DNA from: Thiomonas delicata
GTDB taxonomy: Bacteria; Pseudomonadota; Gammaproteobacteria; Burkholderiales; Burkholderiaceae_C
DNA length: 64,000 bases
Assembly (NCBI RefSeq): GCF_900088825.1
Contig: NZ_LT592170.1
Span: 1,042,852 to 1,106,851, forward strand
Reading direction: 5' to 3'
Shown one piece after another: positions 26,783 to 36,521 of the stretch. The position numbers and the translations under genes are program-made. The notes under the pieces were generated by a model. It was not told the DNA's origin. It saw only the letters and a program-made list of their open reading frames with translations, and made no database searches. Numbering within the stretch: the stretch's first letter is position 1; each line of letters begins with the position of its first letter.

Positions 26783-29107
26783 ATGAGCCAGCACGACCCC
26801 ACCAGCACAGCGTTACGCCTGCCCGTCCAGGCGCAAGACCATGGACCCGCCTGCGACCGCGATCATGGCCAACGCGGCGACCCTGATTCGCATGTCCATG
26901 CGGCGGCCGATGCCTGCTGCGCCCCGGCGACACAGACCGATTGCCTCACGGGGGCGTGCAACACCAATCCGGCGCCCGAAGGGACCCGCCGGGTTCGCTA
27001 CCGCATCGACAAGATGGACTGCCCGACCGAGGAGCGCCTGATCCGCAACAAGCTGGAGGGGATGCCCGGGGTTGTCCAACTCGACTTCAACCTCCTGCAA
27101 CGGGAACTCACGGTGTATCACCGCTTGGAGCAGCCCCAGGAGATTGCCGTGGCGCTGGACAAGCTGGGCATGGCACCCAATTTGCTGGAAGCCAATGCGC
27201 CGGTGTCCGTGCTTCCCCAGGCCTTGAGCCCGCGGCAAAAAGGTCTGCTCGCCGTGGCGGGTGCCGCCGCCGTCGCGGCCGAGGTCATCGCCTGGTCGAG
27301 CGGGCGTGAGACCTCGTGGATGGTGATGGCGCTTGCTGCCGTGTCCATCCTCAGCGCCGGCCTGCCCACCCTCAAGAAGGGCTGGATCGCGCTCAGGAAT
27401 CTGACCCTCAACATCCATTTCCTGATGTCCATCGCCGTGGCCGGCGCCGTGGCGCTCGGCAAGTGGCCCGAAGCGGCGATGGTGGTGTTCCTGTTCGCCG
27501 TGGCCGAAGCGATCGAGGCGCTGTCGCTGGAGCGTGCCCGCAACGCGATCAAGGCGCTCACGGCCATCGCGCCGGAAACCGCCGAGGTCAAGGCCGGCGA
27601 GGCCTGGCAGACCAAGCCGGTGGCCGAGGTGGCGGTCGGCAGCCGCATCCGGGTGCGCACTGGCGCGCGAGTGCCGCTGGACGCACGCGTCGCGTCCGGT
27701 CGCGCGGCGCTGAACCAGGCGCCGATCACCGGCGAAAGCTTGCCCGTGGACAAGCAGGCGGGCGACCTGCTCTATGCCGGCAGCATCGTGGCCGATGGCG
27801 TGGTGGAAGCCACCGTCACGGCCTCGGCCGGTGACAGCACCTTGGCCCGCATCGCCCTGGCCATCCAGAGCGCGCAGTCACAGCGCGCGCCGACCCAGCG
27901 TTTCGTCGATCAATTCGCGCGCTACTACACCCCCGCGGTTGTGGTCTTCGCCATCGCCGTGGCCATCCTCGGCCCGCTGCTGAGCGGTGGCGGCTGGAGT
28001 TCCTGGCTGTACGAGGCCTTGGTCATGCTGGTCATCGCCTGCCCCTGCGCCTTGGTGGTGTCGACCCCAGTCACGGTGGTCAGCGGTCTTGCGGCGGCGG
28101 CCCGGAGGGGCATCCTCATCAAGGGCGGGGTGCATCTCGAAGGCGGCCGGCTGCTCAAAGCCGTGGCGCTCGACAAGACCGGCACCCTGACCCGCGGCAA
28201 GCCTGCGCTGACCGACGCCATCCCGCTTGGCGACATGCCCATCGCGCAAGCCCTGCGGATCGCCGCCAGCCTCGATGACCCCAGCACGCACCCGGTCGCC
28301 CAGGCGCTGGTTGCCGGTTGGCGCGCGCAGCAGCCGGGCGCCGCAGTCATGCCCGTCGAGGATTTCGGCGTGCTCCAGGGGCGTGGCGTCAAGGGCAGCA
28401 TCGCCGGTCAGGTTTGGCATCTTGGCAATCACCGCCTGGTCGAAGAGATCGCGGTCTGTTCCGCAACGCTGGAGGCGCAGCTTGCCGTGCTGGAGCGTGC
28501 CGGCAAGACCGCCATCGTACTGTGCGACGCGGCCGGTCCGGTGGCCGTGTTTGGCGTCGCCGACACCTTGAGGCCGCAAAGCGCGCAGGCCATTGCGGCC
28601 TTGAAGACGCTGGGTGTCGAACCGGTCATGCTGACCGGCGACAACCCGGCCACGGCACGGGCGATTGCCGTCGAGATCGGCATCAAGGATGCGCGCGGCA
28701 ATCTGCTGCCGCAGGACAAGCAGGCCGCCGTTGCCGAACTGCATGCGCGCTACGGCTTCGTCGGCATGGTCGGCGACGGCGTGAACGATGCGCCGGCGCT
28801 GGCCCGTGCGAATATCGGCTTCGCCATGGGCGCGGCCGGCACCGCCACCGCGCTGGAAACCGCCGATGTCGCCATCATGGACGACGACCCGCGCAAGATC
28901 GCCGATTTCATCCGCTTGAGCCGGCGCACCGCCGCGATCCTCAAGCAGAACATCACCCTCGCGCTGGGCATCAAGGCGGTGTTCTTCGCCTTGGCCCTGA
29001 GCGGCGTGGCGACCCTGTGGATGGCGGTGTTCGCCGACATGGGGGCCAGCCTGCTGGTGGTGTTCAACGGCATGCGGCTGCTGTCGCTGCGCCGCGCAAC
29101 GGCTTGA
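26783..29107 (+). CDS. cadA: Cd/Zn/Pb-translocating P1B-type ATPase
   Basis: A 774-residue heavy-metal exporting ATPase. The N-terminal 60 residues are rich in His and Cys, followed by a heavy-metal-associated domain with the MDCPTEE variant typical of Zn/Cd/Pb ATPases. The transport site is Cys420-Pro-Cys422, the phosphorylated Asp464 lies in DKTGTLTRG, and the hinge is MVGDGVNDAPAL. It exports divalent soft metals from the cytosol to the periplasm. CadR and its operator lie directly upstream. ZntA is an equivalent name. Confidence 0.92.
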   Translation: MSQHDPTSTALRLPVQAQDHGPACDRDHGQRGDPDSHVHAAADACCAPATQTDCLTGACNTNPAPEGTRRVRYRIDKMDCPTEERLIRNKLEGMPGVVQLDFNLLQRELTVYHRLEQPQEIAVALDKLGMAPNLLEANAPVSVLPQALSPRQKGLLAVAGAAAVAAEVIAWSSGRETSWMVMALAAVSILSAGLPTLKKGWIALRNLTLNIHFLMSIAVAGAVALGKWPEAAMVVFLFAVAEAIEALSLERARNAIKALTAIAPETAEVKAGEAWQTKPVAEVAVGSRIRVRTGARVPLDARVASGRAALNQAPITGESLPVDKQAGDLLYAGSIVADGVVEATVTASAGDSTLARIALAIQSAQSQRAPTQRFVDQFARYYTPAVVVFAIAVAILGPLLSGGGWSSWLYEALVMLVIACPCALVVSTPVTVVSGLAAAARRGILIKGGVHLEGGRLLKAVALDKTGTLTRGKPALTDAIPLGDMPIAQALRIAASLDDPSTHPVAQALVAGWRAQQPGAAVMPVEDFGVLQGRGVKGSIAGQVWHLGNHRLVEEIAVCSATLEAQLAVLERAGKTAIVLCDAAGPVAVFGVADTLRPQSAQAIAALKTLGVEPVMLTGDNPATARAIAVEIGIKDARGNLLPQDKQAAVAELHARYGFVGMVGDGVNDAPALARANIGFAMGAAGTATALETADVAIMDDDPRKIADFIRLSRRTAAILKQNITLALGIKAVFFALALSGVATLWMAVFADMGASLLVVFNGMRLLSLRRATA

Positions 29108-29469
29108 TGTTCTGGGTCGACAAGATCATCGAGCGCAGCCAGCGACAGGAGGCGGCCAACGCACCACAGCAAGCGGGCCGTCCATCACCATAGCCTGAAA
29201 GTGATGGCCAAAACGACGGCCACCACAACGGTGTTAAACACCATGGGCGCCATGGCCCGATGCAGGGCCGGCAATCGTTCTGGAAAGAAATTTTCGACTG
29301 AGACTGCAAGGCGTTTGAGCACGGGGCACGTTGGCCGCGAGGCCACGCGCCCCGTCCAACAATCGGCGCATGCCCGGCGCCGGGAATGATGGTGAACACC
29401 CGGCCAGCTTCGTTTTTTTCATATCGACCACCCCACACCGTAACTGGGCCGCGTGAGCGATTTGCCCTG
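29108..29469. other. intergenic region after cadA with decayed coding traces
   Basis: No intact gene is seen in these 362 bases. A 28-codon frame starts at 29107, overlapping the cadA stop by one base, and reads MFWVDKIIERSQRQEA before a stop at 29193; I do not recognise it. On the minus strand a frame ending at 29185 reads AMAPMVFNTVVVAVVLAITF, which looks like the C-terminal transmembrane segment of a lost membrane protein. Confidence 0.35.
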
Positions 29470-29942
29470 ATGAACGCGTTCTTGAACGTGCTGGCCTATG
29501 CCACCATCCCTGCTGCTGTCGTTGTGATCGGCGGTATCGTCGGCGCTGTTCGCACGCACGGGGCTGCAGCCCGCAGCGCCGTGCAGCATTTCGCAGCCGG
29601 TGTGGTGTTGCTGCGTTGGCCACGGAGCTCTTGCCAGACGTGATGCACCGGGCGTTGACGCTCGTCACGATCATCGGCTTTTCCCTTGGTGTAGCGGTCA
29701 TGCTGGGGCTGAAAATGCTGACACAAGCGCCAGACCAAAACGCGCTTGAAGGCCAGGAACCGAAGCGCCAGCCACGCAGCCTGATTCTCACCCTGGCTGT
29801 CGACTTCACCCGCGATGGCCTTCCCATCGGCGTCGGTTTCGCCGCAGGTGCGAAACAAGGCGTGCTGTTCACCATCGCTCTGGCGCTCGAAGCCTTTTTC
29901 CTCGGCTTTCTCGTCTTGCTCGTGTTCGAGATGCTTGTTTAA
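29470..29942 (+). pseudogene. ZIP-family metal transporter, frameshifted and truncated
   Basis: The first frame gives MNAFLNVLAYATIPAAVVVI and then SAVQHFAAGVVL, and is lost near 29610. A second frame resumes at 29616 with ATELLPDVMHRALTLVTIIG and runs to 29942. A single missing base between GTGTTG and CTGCG accounts for the shift, since VVL-xx-ATELLPDV is the expected ZIP sequence. The reading after AVDFTRDGLPIGVGFAAGAK ends early (LLVFEMLV), so the last two helices are also gone. An intact ZIP protein would import zinc or similar metals. Confidence 0.75.
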
Positions 29943-30092
29943 CCAAACTATGGCGCCCTGGGCCGTCTTGCGGCAGGACTACAGGCCATGCCAGTTCAGG
30001 CGGTAGCGAGTCAAGCGTTCAGCACGCTGCTTCCTGTCACTTCACGCTGAGGTAGCAGGAAGTCTTGACCAGCTGGTCTGCTGCAGAACGCT

Positions 30093-31514
30093 TCACTGGG
30101 GCTGGACTGGGTTTGCCGCCGGCATCACCGCTGCGCTGGATGACGCATCGAACAGCAGCCCGGCCTGCAGCTTGAGCAGCGCTGCCGACTCGGCGGCGTC
30201 GAAGCGCGATTGCAGCGCCTGCCGCACCGCGTCGAGCGCGCTGCGGCGGGCCAGCAGCCAGTCAGAGATGCCCGCTTCGCCCAACTGGTAGGCGCGCAAC
30301 ATGCGGACACTGGCCTGGATCTGCACCTGCGCGGCCTGATCCATCGCTTTCGCGCCCGCGGCCTGCGATTGGGCGGTGGCCCAGAGCCGCTGGAATTCGG
30401 CCAGCGTCAGCGCCTGGGCGTCGCGCAAGCGCCATTGCGCGGCGTCCACTTCAGCCAGTGCGGCGCGCTCGGTCGACACGCGCGCCGGGCCGCCGAAGGG
30501 CATGGCAAACTGCAGGCCGATGATGCGCTCGCGACCGCCGCGATCGGCGCCAACGTAGGCTCCCACCGTTGGCTGCGGGGTGCGCGCTGCCGTGGCCTGT
30601 CCAGCCTTTGCCTGCGCCTGTTGCAGCGCGGCGCGGTCGCGCGCGAGGGTGGCGCTGTTTTGTTCCACGAGGGCGCGCAGGGCATCGGCCGGCTGATCGG
30701 GAAGGACGAGCTGCGCCGTGCTCCCCGCCTGCCCGCTCAGGGTGGTGTCGCCCGCGAGCGCGGGATAGCGCGCCTCCAGCGCGGCGCGGCTGCTCGACGC
30801 CAGCCCTTGCGCGAGCAACAGTGCGGACTGCGCGCGCGCTTCCTCGGCCTGCATCTGCTCCAGTTCGAGCACGCTGGCGTCGCCTAGCGCCTTGCGGCGC
30901 TGCAAGGCATGCACCTGCCCCTGCATCAAGCCGAGGTTCTGCTGCGCCAGCGCCGCCTCGGCCTGGGCGCGCTGCGCGGCGAACCAGGCGGCGAGCACAT
31001 CGGTCAACAGTTGTTGCCGTGCACCGATCAAGCCGGCGTTGGCCGATGTGGTCAAGGCGTCCGCCATGCGGTTGTCGGCCTGCGCTTGAGACGGCAGGCG
31101 GATTTGACGGTTGATCAGCACCTGCCATTCGGCGTAGTTGCCGTTGTCCGGCGGGGCGTCGATGCGGCGCTGCTGCACCTGCGCCTGGCCGGTGAACTCT
31201 TGCGTGCCGGAGCGCAGCGCCTGGCCGTTTTGCAGGGCGGCCTGCCGCATGGCCTGCGCCTCGTGCAGCAGGGGCGTGTCGGCCAGCAGCCGGTCGAGCT
31301 GGGCGAATGACGGCAGCGTGGGACGCGGCAGGGCGCTCAACTGCGGCAGCATGTCCTGCGCGATGGTCGACTCGGGTGCTTGCGCCGACGGCTTGGCCGG
31401 CGCGGAGCCAGGCTGTGGCGCACCACCGGCCAGTGCCGGTAGGGACGTGGTGAACAGCAGCGCCAGTGCGGCAACCAAGGCGCGCAGGGCAAAGGGTCGA
31501 GAGGTGAAATCCAT
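30093..31514 (-). CDS. TolC/CzcC-family outer-membrane efflux protein
   Basis: A 473-residue outer-membrane factor with a signal peptide (ALRALVAALALLFTTSLPALA), a proline-rich linker and two TolC-like repeats made mostly of long Ala/Gln-rich coiled coils (for example QAEAALAQQNLGLMQGQVHA). It forms the exit duct of a tripartite RND pump. Its start shares one base with the stop of the pump gene (TGATG), so translation is coupled. Confidence 0.85.
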   Translation of the reverse strand: MDFTSRPFALRALVAALALLFTTSLPALAGGAPQPGSAPAKPSAQAPESTIAQDMLPQLSALPRPTLPSFAQLDRLLADTPLLHEAQAMRQAALQNGQALRSGTQEFTGQAQVQQRRIDAPPDNGNYAEWQVLINRQIRLPSQAQADNRMADALTTSANAGLIGARQQLLTDVLAAWFAAQRAQAEAALAQQNLGLMQGQVHALQRRKALGDASVLELEQMQAEEARAQSALLLAQGLASSSRAALEARYPALAGDTTLSGQAGSTAQLVLPDQPADALRALVEQNSATLARDRAALQQAQAKAGQATAARTPQPTVGAYVGADRGGRERIIGLQFAMPFGGPARVSTERAALAEVDAAQWRLRDAQALTLAEFQRLWATAQSQAAGAKAMDQAAQVQIQASVRMLRAYQLGEAGISDWLLARRSALDAVRQALQSRFDAAESAALLKLQAGLLFDASSSAAVMPAANPVQPQ

Positions 31515-34500
31515 CAGACGTTCTCCGTCGGGTTGGCCGCTGCTTCGGCTTCGCGCTCCTTGCGCGGCAGGCCGAAGCGGGCGAACAGCAGGGGCAGCAA
31601 CACCAGGGTCAGGGCGGTGGAACTCAGCAGCCCGCCGACCACGACGATGGCCAGGGGCTTTTGGATTTCCGAGCCCGGCCCGGTGGCCGACAACAAGGGG
31701 ATGAGACTGAGCGCGGTGATGGTGGCGGTCATCATCACCGGGCGCAGGCGGCGCATGGAACCATCGCGCACCGCCTGCGGCAGCGGCAGGCCGCGCTGCA
31801 GCAGTTCGTTGAAATGGCTGACCAGCACCACGCCGTTGAGCACGGCGATGCCCAGCAGGGCGATGAAGCCGACCGAGGCGGGCACCGACATGTATTGCCC
31901 GCTGGCCCACAGCGCGAGCACACCGCCCACCAGCGCGAACGGAATGTTGGCGAACACCAGCACCGACTGCCGCGCCGAGCCGAAGGTGGTCATCAGCAGC
32001 GCGAAGATGAGCGCCAGCGCCACCGGCACCACCAGCCCAAGGCGGGCGGCGGCGCGTTGCTGGTTCTCGAACTGACCGCCCCACTGCAGGCGCACACCCT
32101 CGGGCAGCTTCACCTTGGCGGCCACGGCTTGTTTGGCCTCGGCGACATAGCTCACCAAGTCGCGTCCGCTCACATTGGTCTGTACCGCGGCGAAGCGGCT
32201 GCCGTCCTCGTGCGCCACCAGCACCGGGCCCTGGGTCGGCTTGAGCCGTGCGAGTTGCGACAGCGGGTAGGCGGTGCCGTCGGGCGCGGTGAGCATCACA
32301 TGCGAGAAGGCTTGCGGATTGCTGCGCAAATCGGCTCCGCCGCGCAGCAGCAGGGGCGTGCGGCGCACGCCTTCGAGCACGATGCCTTGCGGCTGGCCTT
32401 CGACCAGGGCGCGCAAGTCTTGCTGCAGGCTGTCCACATCGAAGCCGGCGCGGCCTGCGGCGAGGCGATCGACCTGCACCGTGAGATATTGCACGCCCTC
32501 GGGACGCGCCGCCAGCACTTCCTGCGCGCCGGGAACGGCCTTGAGCACCTGCGCGACTTGCTGCGACAAGGCACCGAGCTGGGCGATGTCGGGGCCGAAG
32601 ATCTTCAGCACCAGATCGCCGCGGCTGCCGGTGAGCATTTCCGACACGCGCATCTCGATGGGCTGGGTGAAGCCGAAGTCCACGCCGGGAAAACGCTCCA
32701 GCACCTCGCGCATCGCTGCGATCACCTGGTCCTTGCTGCCGCGCCATTCCGATGCGGGCTTCAGGACCAGGAACGTATCCGTCTCGTTCAACCCCATCGG
32801 GTCGAGACCGAGGTCGTCCGAGCCGCTGCGGGCGACGATGGACTCGATCTCGGGAACTTGTTTCAGCAGCGCCTGCTGCACCCGCAGGTCGAGCGCGGCG
32901 GTCGCGCCCAGGCTGACCGAGGGCAGTTTTTGCAACTGCACGATCATGTTGCCCTCGTCGAGCGTCGGCATGAAGGTTTTGCCCACGCGGGTGTAAGCCC
33001 ATCCCGCGGCGACCAGCGAGAGCAGCGACACCGCGACCACGATGCGGCTGTGGGCGAAGCTCCAGTTCAGCACCCGTTGATAGCCCGCCGAGAGTTTGCG
33101 CACCAGCCAGGGGTCGCTGTGCGGAACCGTTTTCAGCAGGAACGACGCCATCACCGGCACGATGGTCAGCGCGATGAGCAGCGACGCGCCCAGCGCGAAC
33201 ACGATAGTCAGCGCCACCGGGCGGAACAGCTTGCCCTCCAGCCCTTCGAGGCTGAGCAGGGGCAGGAACACGATGGCGATGATGGCCACGCCCGCCAGCA
33301 CCGGGCCCGACACTTCCGCCACCCCGCGCATGATGCGTCCCAGGCGGTCGGTGGTCGCTGCGCCGGGGCTGCGGTCAGGCGCATTTTCCGGGTCGTGCGC
33401 CATATGGTTGACCAGGTTCTCCACCACCACCACGGCGGCGTCGACCAGCATGCCCAGGGCGATCGCCAGACCGCCCAGGCTCATCAGGTTGGCGCTCAAA
33501 CCGGCCCAGCGCATGAGGATGAAGGTGGCCAGCGCCGACAGCGGCAGCGTGATCGCCACCACCAGCGCCGCGCGCCAGTTGCCGAGGAACAGCAGCAGCA
33601 TCACCAGCACCAGCGCCACGGCTTCGCCTAAAGCGCGGGTCACGGTGCCCACAGCGCGCTCGACCAACTGGCTGCGGTTGTAGAACACGCGCAGGGTCAT
33701 GCCTTGCGGCAGGCGCGGTTCCAACTCGGCGAGGCGTTCCTTCACGCCGCGAATCACCTGCTGCGCATTGGCGCCGCGCAGGCCGAGCACGATGCCTTCC
33801 ACCGCTTCGCCCTGGCCATCGGCGGTGACGATGCCGTAGCGCGTGCTGCTGTCCACGCTCACCTGCGCCACGTCGCCCACCCGTACGGGCGTGTCGCGCA
33901 CTTTGGCGACGACGCTGTTGCGAATGTCGTCGGCATTGGCGAAGGCGCCTTGCACCCGCACGATGCGCGTTTCTTCGCCCTCGTCCAGGCGGCCCGCGCC
34001 GTCGTTGCTGTTGTTGGTTTGCAGGGCCGTGCGCAACTGGTCGAGCGACAAGCCCCAGGCCGAGAGCCTGGCCGGGTCCGGGCGCACCTCGAACACGCGC
34101 ACGTCGCCGCCGAGCATATTGACGTCGGCCACGCCCGGCACGGTGCGCAGCACGGGACGGATCAGCCATTGCAGCGCGCTGCGCCTGGCCTCAAGACTGG
34201 CGTCGCCGCCGACGGTGAACATGAACAGGTCCGACAAGGGCGTGGTGATCGGCGCCAGCCCGCCTTGCGCCGATGCGGGCAACTCGCCGCGCACATTGGC
34301 CAGCGCCTCGCCCACCTGTTGCCGCGCCCAGTACACGTCGGTGCCTTCGGCGAAGTCCACCGTGATGTCGGCAATGCCGTACTTCGAGACCGAGCGCACG
34401 ATGCTCTTGTGGGCGATGCCCAGCACCTCCTGCTCGATGGGCAGGACGATGCGCGTCTCCACTTCCTCCGGGGTCATGCCCGGCGCCTTCATGATGATCT

Positions 34501-34645
34501 TCACCTGCGGCGACGAGACATCGGGAAAGGCGTCGATGGGCAGCGCGCGCCAGGCCACGATGCCGCCCGCGACCAGCGCCAGCATGGCGCCGAGGGTCAG
34601 CAGGCGCTGACGCAGCGCGCCATGCGTGAGGAACATGAGGTTCAT
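31514..34645 (-). CDS. HME-RND heavy-metal efflux pump (CzcA/CusA family)
   Basis: A 1043-residue inner-membrane proton antiporter. Features include the N-terminal helix, PIDAFPDVSSPQVKI, LPIEQEVLGI, DPMGLNETDTFLVLKP and FGFTQPIEMRVSEML, all typical of heavy-metal RND pumps. Transmembrane helix 4 reads LGMLVDAAVVVVEN, which differs from the DFGxxVDGAV pattern of CzcA and is nearer to the CusA type, so the metal cannot be assigned. It is the middle gene of an adaptor-pump-outer membrane operon; the adaptor stop overlaps its start (ATGA). Confidence 0.9.
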   Translation of the reverse strand: MNLMFLTHGALRQRLLTLGAMLALVAGGIVAWRALPIDAFPDVSSPQVKIIMKAPGMTPEEVETRIVLPIEQEVLGIAHKSIVRSVSKYGIADITVDFAEGTDVYWARQQVGEALANVRGELPASAQGGLAPITTPLSDLFMFTVGGDASLEARRSALQWLIRPVLRTVPGVADVNMLGGDVRVFEVRPDPARLSAWGLSLDQLRTALQTNNSNDGAGRLDEGEETRIVRVQGAFANADDIRNSVVAKVRDTPVRVGDVAQVSVDSSTRYGIVTADGQGEAVEGIVLGLRGANAQQVIRGVKERLAELEPRLPQGMTLRVFYNRSQLVERAVGTVTRALGEAVALVLVMLLLFLGNWRAALVVAITLPLSALATFILMRWAGLSANLMSLGGLAIALGMLVDAAVVVVENLVNHMAHDPENAPDRSPGAATTDRLGRIMRGVAEVSGPVLAGVAIIAIVFLPLLSLEGLEGKLFRPVALTIVFALGASLLIALTIVPVMASFLLKTVPHSDPWLVRKLSAGYQRVLNWSFAHSRIVVAVSLLSLVAAGWAYTRVGKTFMPTLDEGNMIVQLQKLPSVSLGATAALDLRVQQALLKQVPEIESIVARSGSDDLGLDPMGLNETDTFLVLKPASEWRGSKDQVIAAMREVLERFPGVDFGFTQPIEMRVSEMLTGSRGDLVLKIFGPDIAQLGALSQQVAQVLKAVPGAQEVLAARPEGVQYLTVQVDRLAAGRAGFDVDSLQQDLRALVEGQPQGIVLEGVRRTPLLLRGGADLRSNPQAFSHVMLTAPDGTAYPLSQLARLKPTQGPVLVAHEDGSRFAAVQTNVSGRDLVSYVAEAKQAVAAKVKLPEGVRLQWGGQFENQQRAAARLGLVVPVALALIFALLMTTFGSARQSVLVFANIPFALVGGVLALWASGQYMSVPASVGFIALLGIAVLNGVVLVSHFNELLQRGLPLPQAVRDGSMRRLRPVMMTATITALSLIPLLSATGPGSEIQKPLAIVVVGGLLSSTALTLVLLPLLFARFGLPRKEREAEAAANPTENV

Positions 34646-35745
34646 GGGGTCACCTCGCCTGCCGCGGCCTTGATCGCCACCACGCTGGCGGCAGCAACCT
34701 TGTCACCCGCCTTGAGCGCACCGCTGACCATCACGGCGTCATTCAAGCGTCCGGCAACGGTGACGGGCACGATGCGGAACCCATCTTTGACCATCACGAG
34801 CACCGCGTCACGCCCCTCGATCTGCGTCACCGCCGCGGGCGGCACGCGCCATACCCCGGCTTGCGCCGGCAGGCTCAGGCGCGCCAGCACCACGGCGCCG
34901 GCCTGCAAGCCGCCGGGCTGGGTGACGCGCACCCGCAGCAGCACGCTCTGCCCCGCATTCAACGCCGTGGATATGGCTTGCACCACGCCGCGCGCCTGCG
35001 ACTCCGGCACGGTCACCGCTGCGCCAACGTGCAGCGCTGCGGCCTGCTGCGGGCTGGCGTCGATCTCCAGCCAGAGCTGGCCTTGCTGCGCGATGCGGAA
35101 CAGCGGCGCGGCCATGTCCACCCGCTGCCCCGGCAGGGCGGTGGTTTCGGTGATGACCCCGGCGATGGGCGCGCGCAGCACGGCCAAGCCATTCAGCCCG
35201 GGGCCTGCCGCGGCCAGCTTGAGCGCCAGATCGCGCTCGGCCAGCAGGGTCTGCGCTTCGCGGTGCTGGGCGCGGGCGGTATCCAGCCGGGCGCTGGGCA
35301 CGATGCCTTCGTTCACCAATGTGGTGTCGCGCTGCAACTGGCGCCGCGCCAGATCGAGCCGGCTTTGCGCCTCGCTGCGCTCGCGCTGCAACTGGGCGAT
35401 TTGCGGGCTGCTGAGTTCGGCCAGCGGCTGGCCGCTTGTCACCGCGTCGCCGGGGTTGACCAGCAAGCGGGTGATCAACCCGGCGGCGGGCGCGGCCACC
35501 ACCGCCTGCTGCGACAGCGGCACGGTCACGCGGGCGGGCAGATCGATCTGCGCGGCGGTGGCGGCCTGCACCACCGCCAGACGCACGCCCAGCGCGGTTT
35601 GCTGGTCGGTCGAGATGGCGATGACGCCGGGTGTCGCGGCAGTGGCGGTGGCGGGCAAGGCGGCGAGGACCGCGATCGCGAGGCCCAAGTGGGCGGCGAA
35701 CAGGGTGCCGGCAAATGGCGCGCGTGAAAAGATGGTTCGAGGCAT
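34642..35745 (-). CDS. RND periplasmic adaptor (membrane fusion protein)
   Basis: A 367-residue adaptor of the CzcB/HlyD type with a signal peptide (LGLAIAVLAALPATATA). The biotinyl-lipoyl halves are VVAAPAAGLITRLLVNPGDAV and LRAPIAGVITETTALPGQRV, separated by a helical hairpin (ERSEAQSRLDLARRQLQRD); beta-barrel domains follow. It bridges pump and outer-membrane factor. It is the first of the three pump genes and lacks the long metal-binding N-terminal domain of some CzcB proteins. Confidence 0.88.
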   Translation of the reverse strand: MPRTIFSRAPFAGTLFAAHLGLAIAVLAALPATATAATPGVIAISTDQQTALGVRLAVVQAATAAQIDLPARVTVPLSQQAVVAAPAAGLITRLLVNPGDAVTSGQPLAELSSPQIAQLQRERSEAQSRLDLARRQLQRDTTLVNEGIVPSARLDTARAQHREAQTLLAERDLALKLAAAGPGLNGLAVLRAPIAGVITETTALPGQRVDMAAPLFRIAQQGQLWLEIDASPQQAAALHVGAAVTVPESQARGVVQAISTALNAGQSVLLRVRVTQPGGLQAGAVVLARLSLPAQAGVWRVPPAAVTQIEGRDAVLVMVKDGFRIVPVTVAGRLNDAVMVSGALKAGDKVAAASVVAIKAAAGEVTP

Positions 35746-35880
35746 CTGTCATCCCGGATGGCCGGGCTCCTTCAAGGGCGGGCAGGGTGCGTGCAACGCG
35801 AACGTTCAGGCACAGGGTTCGCCTGTGCCGTCGGCACGGATGCGGCAGGGCCACGCGGCGGCGGAAGCCGCGTGCAGGCT

Positions 35881-36351
35881 TCAGGCCAGGAGCAGGGGCG
35901 GGGCGTGGCCCGGAGGCGGCAGACCGGCCGCGCCGCGCGAGGCCGGCGAGGGCTGCGGCTCGGCACGCCCGACACGTTCGGCGGCCATGTGCCGAGCCCA
36001 GGCCAGGGCATGCGCCGGGTCGGCGTGCAACCAGGGTTCAGGCGCGGGGGCTGGTGCGTGCGCCGAGGCGATGCGCAAGACGCGCAGCGTACTCGGGCCC
36101 ACCGACACCTCGACGGCGGCCGATTCGTGCGCAAGCAGGAGGGAGAGATTCTTGCCCGAACCCTGCGCGCCGGCGTAGGCCGGCGAAGCACTGCCGCCGC
36201 GACCGACTTCCAGCGGCCCGGCATGGAGGTGCCAGCCCTGCTGCACCGGTTGACCCAGATGTCCATGCACGAACGGCGCCAGCGCCAACAGCAGCGCCAG
36301 CATGGTCACGGTGACCAGGCAGATGCTGTGGCGGACGGAGCGGGCGTGCAT
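35881..36351 (-). CDS. small exported His-containing protein upstream of RND pump
   Basis: A 156-residue protein with a clear signal peptide or anchor (MLALLLALAPFVHGHLGQP). The mature part is rich in His, Ala and Pro (HGHLG, WHLHAGPLEV, HAPAPAPEPWLHADPAHALAWARHM). I recognise no domain. Position as the first gene ahead of a heavy-metal RND operon, plus the histidines, recalls small periplasmic proteins such as CzcI that accompany these pumps, but the similarity is positional only. The start at 36351 was chosen for the signal peptide. Confidence 0.5.
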   Translation of the reverse strand: MHARSVRHSICLVTVTMLALLLALAPFVHGHLGQPVQQGWHLHAGPLEVGRGGSASPAYAGAQGSGKNLSLLLAHESAAVEVSVGPSTLRVLRIASAHAPAPAPEPWLHADPAHALAWARHMAAERVGRAEPQPSPASRGAAGLPPPGHAPPLLLA

Positions 36352-36521
36352 GGTTGGAGCGGGTCGAAGTGCAACCAAATTTAACAAAAAGCTTGCAATC
36401 GTGCCGGCAGGGGGATTTGCCGCCGGGATGGAGTGCAGGCTCGCGGCGGCCCATGTTTGATCCCGTGCGGCGCGAACCGCGGGCCCTCCATCACAAGACA
36501 GCCCCTTCCTACAATGCGCCG

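Noticed and set aside
31661-33631. Plus-strand open frame of 656 codons opposite the RND pump
   Set aside because: His/Gln/Arg-rich antisense reading of a clear RND gene; no ribosome-binding site or domain.
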